Of a DNA stretch of 38,926 nt, positions 1 through 7,947 are shown in pieces. The stretch covers positions 1-38,926 of the forward strand of contig JAFZDU010000080.1 of NCBI GenBank assembly GCA_017561025.1. Reading direction: 5' to 3'. A program made the position numbers and the translations under genes. The notes under the pieces are model-generated. The model worked only from the letters and a program-made list of their open reading frames with translations, had not been told where the DNA came from and made no database searches. Origin of the DNA: Bacteroidales bacterium (lineage in GTDB: Bacteria > Bacteroidota > Bacteroidia > Bacteroidales > F082). Position 1 is the stretch's first letter. Every line of letters begins with the position of its first letter.

Positions 1-1
1 G

Positions 2-1081
2 CACACCAATGCTTTGGACGAAGCTATCGCTCTTCCTACAGACTTCTCAGCACGTATCGCTCGTAACACTCAAATCTACATCCAAGAAGAAACTAACGTA
101 TGTAGAGTAGTTGACCCATGGGCAGGTTCATATTACATTGAATCATTGACAAAAGAAATCGCCGACAGAGCTTGGGAACATATCATGGAAATCGAGGCTA
201 TGGGCGGTATGGCAAAAGCTATCGAGACAGGTCTTCCAAAGATGCGTATCGAAGAAGCAGCAGCTCGCAAACAAGCTCGTATCGACGCTGGCAGCGAAAT
301 CATCGTTGGTATCAACAAGTTCCGTCTCGAACATGAAGACGCTATCGAAACTCTCGAAGTCGACAACACTGCAGTTCGCGACTCACAAATCAAACGTCTC
401 AACGAACTCCGCGCTAAACGTAACCAAGCTGACGTCGACCGTTGCTTAGCAGCTATCACTAAAGCAGCTGAAACAGGCGAAGGCAACTTGTTAGAATTAG
501 CCGTTGAAGCAGCTAAATGCCGCGCAACATTAGGCGAAATCTCTATGGCTTGCGAAAAAGTAGCAGGACGTTATAAAGCAGTTATTCGTACAATCTCAGG
601 AGTTTATTCTATGGAAACAAAAGGTGATGCTAAGTTCGCTGAAGCAGTCGCTAAAGCTGACGAATTCGCTAAGATCGAAGGACGCCGTCCTCGTATCATG
701 ATTGCTAAGATGGGTCAAGACGGTCACGACCGCGGAGCTAAAGTCGTAGCAACAGGTTACGCTGACATAGGTTTCGACGTCGATATGGGACCATTGTTCC
801 AAACACCAGCAGAATCAGCACGTCAAGCAGTTGAAAACGACGTTCACATCCTCGGCGTTTCAAGTTTGGCAGCAGGTCACAAGACTCTCGTTCCTCAAGT
901 TATCGAAGAACTTGAAAAATTAGGTCGCCCTGACATCATGGTAGTCGTTGGTGGCGTTATCCCTCCACAAGATTATCAATTCTTATACGACGCTGGCGCA
1001 GCAGCTATCTTCGGACCAGGCTCAGTCATCAGCGAATCAGCAATAAAGATGTTAGATTTACTTTTAGCAGCAGCTAAATAA
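2..1081 (+). CDS. mutB: Methylmalonyl-CoA mutase large subunit, C-terminal part (5' end outside window)
   Basis: Converts succinyl-CoA and (R)-methylmalonyl-CoA into each other with adenosylcobalamin, a cytoplasmic step of propionate formation. The reading frame is open from base 2 and begins inside the catalytic barrel, with the family string [21 protein letters not shown], so the true start lies upstream. The cobalamin-binding domain covers about the last 135 residues. Its DxHxxG motif reads [10 protein letters not shown], with the cobalt-ligand histidine at 725-727, followed by GVSSLAAGH and [12 protein letters not shown]. The cobalamin domain marks this as the large (alpha) subunit; the small subunit gene normally lies just upstream and cannot be seen here. 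Codon use (GCT, CGT, ATC) resembles that of aspS at the other edge, consistent with high expression. A strong hairpin terminator follows, so this is probably the last gene of its operon. Confidence 0.97.
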   Translation, partial: HTNALDEAIALPTDFSARIARNTQIYIQEETNVCRVVDPWAGSYYIESLTKEIADRAWEHIMEIEAMGGMAKAIETGLPKMRIEEAAARKQARIDAGSEIIVGINKFRLEHEDAIETLEVDNTAVRDSQIKRLNELRAKRNQADVDRCLAAITKAAETGEGNLLELAVEAAKCRATLGEISMACEKVAGRYKAVIRTISGVYSMETKGDAKFAEAVAKADEFAKIEGRRPRIMIAKMGQDGHDRGAKVVATGYADIGFDVDMGPLFQTPAESARQAVENDVHILGVSSLAAGHKTLVPQVIEELEKLGRPDIMVVVGGVIPPQDYQFLYDAGAAAIFGPGSVISESAIKMLDLLLAAAK

Positions 1082-1101
1082 AAATAACACTATATAAATA
1101 T

Positions 1102-1139
1102 AAATGCCGCCTATATGAATTTATGGGTGGCATTTTTTT
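1102..1139 (+). terminator. Intrinsic terminator of mutB
   Basis: A 10-bp stem (1102-1111 with 1126-1135, one G-T pair, core ATGCCGCC/GGTGGCAT) is followed by a T tract at 1133-1139. It begins about 20 bases after the mutB stop codon. Confidence 0.85.
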
Positions 1140-1233
1140 ATTATTTACAAAGCAAAACAACAACTTACATCACTCAATATTATTTAATTATTTATCAATA
1201 TATATATCATTAATATTTTTTTTAAATAAATCA

Positions 1234-1263
1234 TTTGTATTTTCCAAAAAAACATTATCTTTG
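1234..1263 (+). promoter_or_regulatory. Bacteroidota-type promoter of the ClpX-like/SecB-like pair
   Basis: TTTG at 1234-1237, 18 bases, then TATCTTTG at 1256-1263 fits the -33/-7 consensus of the Bacteroidota housekeeping sigma factor. The predicted transcript would start near 1268-1270, leaving an AT-rich leader of roughly 195 bases before the ATG at 1464. The rest of the 1082-1463 gap is very AT-rich and shows no other gene. Confidence 0.7.
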
Positions 1264-1463
1264 CGGCCCGCTTTTTACGAAACATACTCTTTATAAACAG
1301 GTGATTATTAGTGTTTAGATTTTATTTTGTCAATTTATTCAAAAAAATTGATAAAATATATTTTTTTGCACCATATAAACAATAAAAACGAAGGTATATC
1401 ATAAGTATTTGAATATTGTCCATATTCTTAGCGGTATATTTATATAACATAAAACATAAAAAA

Positions 1464-2855
1464 ATGAAAAAGACTTATTTTGGAATCCCACTTAACTGTG
1501 AGAATGAGCTTGATGCTTTTAACCTTGCTGCCAGATTATTCTTATGTCCACGTATCAGCGCACAACATGTTGCTGCCTATCTTAACATGTTGTCAAACAA
1601 CGGTATCTCCATAGAAAAGATGCTGGAAAAAACCAATCATGTCATACCCGACTTCAGAGCATCTTTGGGAAACGGAGAAGACGTATCCTCAATCATTAAC
1701 AACAAACTGAAAGAGTGGACCAATATCTTCGCTGCTCCTGACAAAGAGGACTTCGAATTTCTCGAGACCAATTTCGGCATTTCAGAAAAACACCTCTTTA
1801 CAAATAACACAAAGGTGCCAAGGACATTAAGACCTAAAGACATAAACAGCCCACGACTAATGGCAGATTATGTCAAACAATACATCAAAGGTCAAGACGA
1901 CGTTATAGAAAAACTTGCTGTGACTTTTTACCATCACCTCGATAGCCTGAACAAAGGTTACACCAGCTACATAAAGTCGCCTGCAATACTCATCGGTCCA
2001 ACTGGATGCGGTAAAAGTGAAATGCTGAGACATTTTTCCAATGCATGCCGCTGCCCTATCATAAGAATCAACACCAGTGAAATAACACCCACAGGATGGA
2101 GAGGCTTGAATTTGACAGATATCCTAAGAAAAGAAATCGAGATATACGACGACCCCAACAAACTGAAATATGCCATTCTGGTCTTTCATGAATTTGACAA
2201 AATAACACACTATGGAACTCGTGTAAATAAGAGTGATGGAAATGCCAGCGATTTAGATATGATTCGCGACATTATGAGGCTGTTTGAAAAAGACCATCCA
2301 TTAACCATTGAAACAGGAAAGAGTTTTTCTACTACATGCTGCGAACTGCCAACCGACAACTTTCTCATCATCTTCGACGGTGCGTTCTATGGCATTGAAG
2401 AAATAGTAAAAAAACGTTTAAATATCAATAAGACCATCGGATTCTCTTCTAAAGCCAATGACAACAACATCAATTATCAGAAAATGGTGACAGAAGAAGA
2501 TCTTATTGAATGGGGCTATCCTCCTGAATTACTAGGAAGAATAGGCGAGGTTCTTGCGCTGAATCCTTTGTCGTCTGAGACGATTTTCGAAATAATGAAG
2601 ACTACTAAAGACAACATCCTCAATTATCATATCGAATACTGCTCTAATAACAATATCGACCTTAGCTTCTCGGATGACGCCCTGCAATATGTCGCCGACA
2701 AGGCTTATAGTTCAGGACTAGGATTCCGTAATGTGAAGACCATTTTATCTAAAGCACTAAACAATTTATATTACGAATTATCAGAAAATCAGACTTCCAA
2801 CAACAGAAGATCTATAGAAATAGATAAAGAATATTTTAAAAAATCAATAGGCTGA
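1464..2855 (+). CDS. ClpX-like AAA+ unfoldase with a novel N-terminal region
   Basis: 463 aa from ATG 1464; an in-frame TTG at 1416 would add 16 residues but looks unlikely. Residues about 135-463 follow ClpX in order: KQYIKGQDDVIEKLAV (compare YVIGQ), Walker A GPTGCGKS 178-185, a pore-1 loop GWRG 211-214 in place of GYVG, Walker B HEFDK 242-246 (catalytic Glu kept, preceding Asp replaced by His), FLIIFDGAF (sensor 1), a ClpP-docking loop IGF 325-327, the arginine-finger region ELLGRIGEV, and sensor 2 GFR 420-422. ClpX's N-terminal zinc-binding domain is absent and replaced by about 130 residues I do not recognise. Known family role: ATP-driven unfolding of proteins into ClpP. Inferred: the IGF loop means it still docks to ClpP. 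It is followed after 18 bases by a SecB-like gene, which suggests the two act together. It is probably not the housekeeping ClpX. Confidence 0.85.
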   Translation: MKKTYFGIPLNCENELDAFNLAARLFLCPRISAQHVAAYLNMLSNNGISIEKMLEKTNHVIPDFRASLGNGEDVSSIINNKLKEWTNIFAAPDKEDFEFLETNFGISEKHLFTNNTKVPRTLRPKDINSPRLMADYVKQYIKGQDDVIEKLAVTFYHHLDSLNKGYTSYIKSPAILIGPTGCGKSEMLRHFSNACRCPIIRINTSEITPTGWRGLNLTDILRKEIEIYDDPNKLKYAILVFHEFDKITHYGTRVNKSDGNASDLDMIRDIMRLFEKDHPLTIETGKSFSTTCCELPTDNFLIIFDGAFYGIEEIVKKRLNINKTIGFSSKANDNNINYQKMVTEEDLIEWGYPPELLGRIGEVLALNPLSSETIFEIMKTTKDNILNYHIEYCSNNNIDLSFSDDALQYVADKAYSSGLGFRNVKTILSKALNNLYYELSENQTSNNRRSIEIDKEYFKKSIG

Positions 2856-2873
2856 AACATAAAACCATAAGAC

Positions 2874-3944
2874 ATGAACATAAATATTTTCTTGGACCAA
2901 CTTGAATTCGAAAACCTCACCGCTCCCAAATCTTCCATGGAGGCGGACGACATCAGTGTAAGCATCGAATCAAATCATATAAAAAAAAGAAATAGAACGT
3001 CTATATACATCGTTGAAATATATGTATATGTAAAGGCAAAATATAAAAATGAAGAAATCTACACAATATCTTGCAATTATAGTGCGAACGTAAACTTTGA
3101 AGGCAAAACTCCAAATGAGGATGATCTTAATCAGATACTTGAGGATGATGTCCCTCGCAAACTATACAAACATGCACAAGCTTTGGTATGGACACTGTCA
3201 TCAGAATCCGGATTTCCCCCAATTATGCTGAAAAACTATGACGAAGCAAAGCAGACAGCAGATGATAAAGATGAAGCGAAGGACGACAAAAAAGAGTCCA
3301 TCGCTTCAGAGACTCAATGTCACGAACCCTACAACAGTTTCGGTATAAGCCAAGAGCTAGAACAGATCAATGATTTCTTGAATTACACACAGACCTCCAA
3401 CTTCTTTGATGCTCTGAAATCAATTGAAAATATTGATTTAAGCTCTTTCGAGCATTTGACAATTTACAGATATTTGAAACTATTCAGACCTATTGAATAC
3501 CATCACCCTAACTTTAAAAAATGCAATGAGAGTTTTTGGATGATTTTGCCACAATTATTGTTCGCGGCAGGAAAAAAAGTAGAAGTCGTTACAGGCAAAA
3601 GCAAATTCCCTGAAATAGAGTTTGATTCTGAAGACATATTCAGTTATTCTAAAAACAAAAGACGCACTATTTCCAGCCTGAGATTACTCGAACTGAAAAC
3701 CTTGATATCTCATCTGGAAACTAAAATACAGGAAGAAATACCATACGAAATAATGAATATGGATATTTACAATGATTACGCCGACAAGCTCAGCAAGCAC
3801 AAATCCATTTCAAAAGAAGATCTGCTCCGCATTTTAAATGTCAACGAAGATAGTACAGACGCAAATATTACATGCTTTATCAACAAATCATTTGAACGTA
3901 TCGCATACTACGAACTACAAACGCTTCCATATTGCAAGCTATAA
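2874..3944 (+). CDS. Protein with N-terminal SecB-like chaperone domain and unknown C-terminal domain
   Basis: 356 aa, starting 18 bases after the ClpX-like gene and clearly co-transcribed. Residues about 10-125 resemble SecB. Alternating beta-strands (IYIVEIYVYVKAKY, EEIYTISCNYSANV) are followed by VPRKLYKHAQALVWTLSSES and then GFPPIML at 113-119, which matches the SecB signature of a helix and the GFPPL loop. A charged, low-complexity linker (KQTADDKDEAKDDKKES) leads to about 215 residues of mostly helical sequence that I cannot assign. Canonical SecB is about 150 aa, so this is a chimeric or extended form. There is no signal peptide, so it should act in the cytoplasm. Inference from context: it binds unfolded clients and may pass them to the neighbouring unfoldase. 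The SecB-like assignment is by eye and needs profile confirmation. Confidence 0.7.
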   Translation: MNINIFLDQLEFENLTAPKSSMEADDISVSIESNHIKKRNRTSIYIVEIYVYVKAKYKNEEIYTISCNYSANVNFEGKTPNEDDLNQILEDDVPRKLYKHAQALVWTLSSESGFPPIMLKNYDEAKQTADDKDEAKDDKKESIASETQCHEPYNSFGISQELEQINDFLNYTQTSNFFDALKSIENIDLSSFEHLTIYRYLKLFRPIEYHHPNFKKCNESFWMILPQLLFAAGKKVEVVTGKSKFPEIEFDSEDIFSYSKNKRRTISSLRLLELKTLISHLETKIQEEIPYEIMNMDIYNDYADKLSKHKSISKEDLLRILNVNEDSTDANITCFINKSFERIAYYELQTLPYCKL

Positions 3945-4003
3945 TCTCTAGGGCGCCAAAGGGTAGCCAAAAACAACAACATCCCTGCTTTTATAGGAAT
4001 ACA

Positions 4004-4032
4004 AAATAAAAAGGCACTTTTTTCAAGTGCCT
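4004..4032 (-). terminator. Terminator of tRNA-Glu
   Basis: A perfect 8-bp stem, AGGCACTT (4012-4019) with AAGTGCCT (4025-4032). On the minus strand the hairpin is followed by a T tract (4004-4011 read in reverse). It lies about 50 bases past the tRNA 3' end. Confidence 0.8.
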
Positions 4033-4080
4033 CATTTTGTGTCTTTTAGCGATTTTGCTTTCTCTTATTTTTGCCCCTAG

Positions 4081-4153
4081 TATCGGGTAGGGGATTCGAA
4101 CCCCTGTTTCGACAGTGAGAGTGTCGTTACCTGACCGACTAGTAGAACCCGAC
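4081..4153 (-). tRNA. tRNA-Glu (anticodon CTC)
   Basis: The reverse complement folds as a complete 73-nt cloverleaf. Acceptor stem GTCGGGT/ACCCGAT, anticodon stem CGACA/TGTCG around loop CTCTCAC (anticodon CTC, reads GAG), T-arm AGGGG-TTCGAAT-CCCCT, discriminator A. The 3' CCA is not encoded. The T-arm matches that of known bacterial tRNA-Glu. Confidence 0.95.
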
Positions 4154-4169
4154 ATTATTTTTTGCGCTG

Positions 4170-4177
4170 CAAAGATA
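4170..4177 (-). promoter_or_regulatory. Promoter -7 box of tRNA-Glu
   Basis: CAAAGATA on the plus strand reads TATCTTTG on the minus strand, 16 bases upstream of the tRNA 5' end. No clear -33 TTTG is seen. Confidence 0.6.
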
Positions 4178-4251
4178 ATTATTTTTCTTTTTTTGGAATC
4201 ATAATACTTAATATTTTTTTAGAAAAAAATCGAGCATCTTGGCTAATTACT

Positions 4252-4259
4252 TATCTTTG
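4252..4259 (+). promoter_or_regulatory. Promoter -7 box immediately before the HsdR-N gene
   Basis: TATCTTTG lies only 6 bases before ATG 4266. A transcript starting the usual few bases after the box would have essentially no leader. It also argues against the TTG start at 4239, which lies upstream of this box. Confidence 0.6.
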
Positions 4260-4265
4260 CATCAA

Positions 4266-4691
4266 ATGAATTGGTTTAACACTATAATAGAAGACGGCAA
4301 GACGAAAGTCTTTGATCCTGTAAGAAAAATCTACTGTACCCTTACTCCAGAAGAAAAAGTAAGGCAGATGACTTTGTATTACCTGGTAGAGAAGAAAAAC
4401 ATTCCTGCAGGACTCATTGCGGTAGAATATTCCATCAAGGTCAACAATTTACCCAAACGCTGCGACATAGTGATATTCAATAGACAAGCGAAGCCAATAA
4501 TGATAGTCGAGTGCAAAGCTGAGACTGTGAGCATAACAGAAAAAGTCCTTGATCAGGCAATAAGATATTACTCCGGACTTAATGTCAATTACCTTTTACT
4601 TACAAACGGCAAGACGATGTACTGCTATCACATCGACATTGAAAACAACAAGATAGAAGCTCTAAGGGAGATTCCAGAGCTTTTAGGCTAA
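4266..4691 (+). CDS. Stand-alone HsdR N-terminal (PD-(D/E)xK) domain protein
   Basis: 141 aa. It matches the small 'type I restriction enzyme HsdR N-terminal domain' proteins common in Bacteroidota: the opening with KVFDPVRKIYCTLTPEEKVRQ, then a PD-(D/E)xK core with D67 (RCDIVIFN) and E82-x-K84 (IVECKAE), followed by LDQAIRYYSGLNVNYLLLTNG. The catalytic triad is complete, so nuclease activity is possible. No helicase (HsdR), methylase (HsdM) or specificity (HsdS) gene is nearby, so it is not a working type I restriction system here. The in-frame TTG at 4239 was rejected because it precedes the promoter box. The cellular role of this family is not established. It converges with the DUF1294 gene. 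Confidence 0.85.
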   Translation: MNWFNTIIEDGKTKVFDPVRKIYCTLTPEEKVRQMTLYYLVEKKNIPAGLIAVEYSIKVNNLPKRCDIVIFNRQAKPIMIVECKAETVSITEKVLDQAIRYYSGLNVNYLLLTNGKTMYCYHIDIENNKIEALREIPELLG

Positions 4692-4727
4692 AGACGAATT
4701 ACAAAAGGCTAAGGGATAATTGGGTCT

Positions 4728-4991
4728 TCAGAAAATAATCAGGAATGCTATCATAAGATGTATAAGCAATAATGCTGGAAGTCCTAAAAAGAATTTCGCA
4801 TGTTTTGTCTTATGCCTGAAAAGATACATAGCAGCAAGCCCGCCTGCCGCACCGCCTAATGCCGACAATAATATCAGCGAAGACTCCTGCACTCTATTAC
4901 GCTTTTGCTGAGCCAGACGTTTGTCAATCCCAAAAGTTATAAGAGTAACTATGTTTATCAGGAAGAAATAAACTATTAAAAATCTTAACAT
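4728..4991 (-). CDS. DUF1294 family small membrane protein
   Basis: 87 aa. Three hydrophobic segments (residues about 2-20, 41-60 and 66-87) flank the DUF1294 signature: TFGIDKRLAQQKRNRVQE, then LSALGGAAGGLAAMYLFRHKTKHAKFF. The family is integral to the cytoplasmic membrane and its function is unknown; in other bacteria the domain sometimes follows a cold-shock domain. Its start lies 72 bases past the rocD stop on the same strand, with a hairpin between them, so it is probably expressed separately or by readthrough. Confidence 0.85.
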   Translation of the reverse strand: MLRFLIVYFFLINIVTLITFGIDKRLAQQKRNRVQESSLILLSALGGAAGGLAAMYLFRHKTKHAKFFLGLPALLLIHLMIAFLIIF

Positions 4992-5020
4992 ATTCTAAGT
5001 CTTTGCTATTATGTTAAAGA

Positions 5021-5062
5021 AATGGCTAAGGGCCAAAGAATAAACTTCAGTCCTTAGCCATT
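5021..5062 (-). terminator. Hairpin downstream of rocD
   Basis: A perfect 11-bp inverted repeat, AATGGCTAAGG (5021-5031) with CCTTAGCCATT (5052-5062), lies 16 bases past the rocD stop. On the minus strand it is followed by TCTTTAAC, a weak T tract. The arms use a GGCTAA word that recurs at 4704 and inside a gene at 31442-31473. Confidence 0.6.
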
Positions 5063-5077
5063 AGCCATTTGTCATTA

Positions 5078-6301
5078 TCAGAATGATAATATTGTTTCTT
5101 TGATGATTTCTATTGCTGCGCGCAATTCTTCTTCAGTTATTACTAAAGGTGGGGCGAAGCGGATGATATGTTGGTGAGTTGGTTTAGCCAAAACGCCGTT
5201 TTCTTTCATCTTCATACATACGTCCCATGCTTCTTTACCGTCTTTAGGTTTGATGATTACCGCATTGAGGAGACCCTTGCCTCGTACCAATTCAATCATA
5301 GGGCTGTCTATCTTCATCATTTCTTCACGGAAAATCTTGCCGAGATATTCTGCTCTTTCCATGAGATTCTCATCTTTAACGACTTGAAGAGCTGCCATAC
5401 TTACCTTGGCGGCGATAGGGTTGCCACCGAATGTTGAACCATGTTCACCTGGCTTGATATTCATCATGATATAGTCATCAGCCAAAACTGCTGACACAGG
5501 AACAACACCGCCGCTCAATGCCTTACCTAAGATAAGGATGTCAGGACGAACGTTTTCATGGTCACATGCCAACATCTTGCCTGTACGAGCAATACCGCTT
5601 TGTACTTCGTCGGCCATGAACAAGACATTGTATTTCTTACAAATGTCGTAACATTTTTTAAGATATCCTTCATCTGGAACATAAACGCCGGCCTCGCCTT
5701 GAATTGGTTCTAACAAGAAACCTGCGATTTTATGTCCGTGTTCTGCCAATACTGCTTCCAATGCGTCAGGGTCATTATATGGGATACGGATGAAACCAGG
5801 AGTGAGCGGACCATAATTTGCGTATGAATCAGGGTCGTTAGACATTGTGATGATAGTGATTGTACGTCCGTGGAAGTTACCCTCACAGCATACTATTGTA
5901 ACTTCATCATTAGGAATGCCTTTGCATACTGTTCCCCAACGGCGAGCCAATTTCAAAGCTGTTTCATCAGCTTCAGCGCCAGTGTTCATAGGAAGGACCT
6001 TATCGTAGCCGAAATATTCTGTGATATATTTTTCCCAAACACCTAGGCTATCGTTATAGAAAGCACGTGAGCTCAAAGTGAGGTTCTGTGCCTGGTCGCA
6101 TAATGCTTTTATAATTGCAGGATGACAATGTCCTTGGTTTACTGCTGAATAAGCGGACAAAAAGTCGTAGTATTCTTTTCCTTCAACGTCCCATACCTTG
6201 GCACCTTTGCCTTTAGCCAGAACGACAGGAAGTGGATGGTAGTTGTGAGCACCGTATTTAGCCTCTAACTCCATTGCTAGTTGTGAAGTCATTTTTTCCA
6301 T
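5078..6301 (-). CDS. rocD: Ornithine aminotransferase
   Basis: 407 aa, full length for the family. This class III PLP-dependent aminotransferase converts ornithine and 2-oxoglutarate to glutamate semialdehyde and glutamate, linking arginine and proline metabolism in the cytoplasm. Visible signatures: [11 protein letters not shown] 51-61, the cofactor loop [15 protein letters not shown] 106-120, NFHGRT 142-147, the PLP-contacting Asp in [15 protein letters not shown] 228-242, and the Schiff-base lysine K260 in [10 protein letters not shown]. Two in-frame ATGs (6301 and 6292) are equally plausible starts. It is transcribed away from yicC from a shared intergenic region with back-to-back -7 boxes. 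Confidence 0.95.
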   Translation of the reverse strand: MEKMTSQLAMELEAKYGAHNYHPLPVVLAKGKGAKVWDVEGKEYYDFLSAYSAVNQGHCHPAIIKALCDQAQNLTLSSRAFYNDSLGVWEKYITEYFGYDKVLPMNTGAEADETALKLARRWGTVCKGIPNDEVTIVCCEGNFHGRTITIITMSNDPDSYANYGPLTPGFIRIPYNDPDALEAVLAEHGHKIAGFLLEPIQGEAGVYVPDEGYLKKCYDICKKYNVLFMADEVQSGIARTGKMLACDHENVRPDILILGKALSGGVVPVSAVLADDYIMMNIKPGEHGSTFGGNPIAAKVSMAALQVVKDENLMERAEYLGKIFREEMMKIDSPMIELVRGKGLLNAVIIKPKDGKEAWDVCMKMKENGVLAKPTHQHIIRFAPPLVITEEELRAAIEIIKETILSF

Positions 6302-6361
6302 GTTATGTGTTTTAGTTATTAATTATTTAATAGTTTGAAATTATCATTCAAAAGATACTGA

Positions 6362-6369
6362 CAAAGATA
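6362..6369 (-). promoter_or_regulatory. Promoter -7 box of rocD
   Basis: The minus-strand TATCTTTG box lies about 60 bases upstream of the rocD ATG, back to back with the yicC promoter. Confidence 0.6.
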
Positions 6370-6403
6370 TATTTTTTTTTATTTAAACACAAGATTTTTG
6401 ATT

Positions 6404-6411
6404 TATCTTTG
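6404..6411 (+). promoter_or_regulatory. Promoter -7 box of yicC-nadD
   Basis: TATCTTTG, 17 bases before the yicC ATG. No convincing -33 TTTG at the expected distance. Confidence 0.6.
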
Positions 6412-6428
6412 TAGCAAAAGAAAAAATT

Positions 6429-7301
6429 ATGATTAAATCAATGACAGGCTACGGTAAGGCCGAACAGATATATAAGACAAAAAGAATTGTTGTAGAAGTC
6501 AAGACACTGAACTCTAAACAATTAGACTTGTCATTAAAATTACCACAGGAGCTTCGTCCTCAGGAATTGGACTATCGTAATGAAGTAGCCAATATCTTAC
6601 AAAGAGGCAAAATAGATGTCTCAATAAACGTGACTGACACCAATGTGGAACAAAATACTCACATCGAAAAGGAAGTCATCGCTTCATACCTCAAACAAAT
6701 CAAGGAAATTTCTGAAGAATATAACATCCCTGCTTCTGCCGATATGGCGATGCTCTTATTCAAGATGCCGGGAATATTCGTCACTCCAGAACAAGAATAT
6801 GACGAGACATTTATAGAAAAGGTAAAAGAGACCTTGCTTGAAGCTTTAAAAATAACAGATGAATTCAGAAGACAAGAAGGCGAAGTCCTGAAAACAGATC
6901 TCTTGAAGAGAAAGAATCTAATACTAGAATATCTTGGAGAGGTAGATCCTTTTGAGACAGGCCGTCACGAGAATATCAAGAACAAACTCATCAAGAATCT
7001 GACCGAGTTGACTCAGTCTGGCAAATATGACGAAAACCGTTTTGAGCAAGAGCTCATCTTCTATCTCGAAAAGCTCGATATCACAGAAGAAAAGGTACGT
7101 CTTGCAAAACACTGTTCCTATTTCGACGAGACCATCGATGAAGAAGGCGCAGGAAAGAAACTCGGATTCATCTCTCAGGAAATGGGACGTGAAATCAACA
7201 CTCTTGGCTCTAAGGCCAATGATGCCGACATACAACGTCTCGTCGTTAAAATGAAAGACGAACTCGAAAAGATAAAAGAGCAACTCTTCAATATTTTATA
7301 A
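6429..7301 (+). CDS. yicC: YicC family endoribonuclease
   Basis: 290 aa, the usual family length. N-terminal YicC domain (MIKSMTGYGKAE, VEVKTLNSKQLDL, LPQELRPQELDYRNEV) and C-terminal DUF1732 domain (EEKVRLAKHCSYFDETIDEE, GKKLGFISQEMGREINTLGSKAND). Known for the family: YicC proteins are endoribonucleases involved in RNA turnover. The nadD start follows 1 base after the stop, so the two are co-transcribed. In many bacteria gmk (guanylate kinase) follows yicC; here it is not next to it. Confidence 0.93.
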   Translation: MIKSMTGYGKAEQIYKTKRIVVEVKTLNSKQLDLSLKLPQELRPQELDYRNEVANILQRGKIDVSINVTDTNVEQNTHIEKEVIASYLKQIKEISEEYNIPASADMAMLLFKMPGIFVTPEQEYDETFIEKVKETLLEALKITDEFRRQEGEVLKTDLLKRKNLILEYLGEVDPFETGRHENIKNKLIKNLTELTQSGKYDENRFEQELIFYLEKLDITEEKVRLAKHCSYFDETIDEEGAGKKLGFISQEMGREINTLGSKANDADIQRLVVKMKDELEKIKEQLFNIL

Positions 7302-7302
7302 T

Positions 7303-7884
7303 ATGATAAAATCTAAAATCGGTCTATTCTTCGGTTCGTTCAATCCTGTACACAACGGGCACCTCATGCTCGCGAACTATATCGTGGAATATACCGATTT
7401 AGATTCTGTCTGGTTCGTTGTCAGTCCTCAAAACCCATTCAAAGACAAGAAGTCATTGCTTGAAGACCATCATCGACGCGACATGCTGGAGATGGCCGTG
7501 CAAAACGACGAGCGTTTTGAGGTATGCGACATCGAATTCTATATGCCAAAACCATCGTATACAATAGACACACTCGTACGTCTCTCCGAACGTTATCCCA
7601 ACACAGAGTTCTACCTAATATGCGGAATGGACAACCTGGTCAGTTTCAAGAAATGGAAAAACTACCAGGTAATACTCGACAACTACCATCTCATGGTATA
7701 TCCAAGAAAAAACTACGATGGAGGAGAACTCTTAAATCATAAATCGGTATGTGTGATAGATGCTCCTGAGATAGAAATATCATCTACATTCATAAGAAAA
7801 GCCGTATCTGAAAACAAAGACGTAAGATACTTCATGCCAGAAAAGTCATATAAATATATGACAGACATGAATTTCTACAAATAA
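7303..7884 (+). CDS. nadD: Nicotinate-nucleotide adenylyltransferase
   Basis: 193 aa. Transfers AMP from ATP to nicotinate mononucleotide in NAD synthesis. The nucleotidyltransferase signature GSFNPVHNGHL (11-21, catalytic histidines 17 and 20) opens the protein, and the second motif ISSTFIR (159-165) is near the end. PSYTIDTLVRL (84-94) and FYLICGMDNL (103-112) are also typical of NadD. Start ATG 7303 lies 1 base after yicC, indicating coupling. Confidence 0.96.
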   Translation: MIKSKIGLFFGSFNPVHNGHLMLANYIVEYTDLDSVWFVVSPQNPFKDKKSLLEDHHRRDMLEMAVQNDERFEVCDIEFYMPKPSYTIDTLVRLSERYPNTEFYLICGMDNLVSFKKWKNYQVILDNYHLMVYPRKNYDGGELLNHKSVCVIDAPEIEISSTFIRKAVSENKDVRYFMPEKSYKYMTDMNFYK

Positions 7885-7947
7885 CAATATTTCTTATTAT
7901 CTAAAACTTTATCTATATAATGTTGTTTTGTGTTAAAAATCATTAAC

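Noticed and set aside
1264-1463. Known riboswitch class in the long leader
   Set aside because: No match to the conserved core of cobalamin, TPP, SAM or other riboswitches that I can recognise; only an AT-rich inverted repeat.
4081-4153. tRNA-Glu as an attachment site for an island carrying the ClpX-like/SecB-like pair
   Set aside because: No integrase gene and no direct repeat of the tRNA 3' end was seen between 1082 and 4080; adjacency alone is not enough.
4266-4691. Type I restriction-modification locus
   Set aside because: Only the N-terminal nuclease-like domain is present; no helicase, methylase or specificity gene in the neighbourhood.
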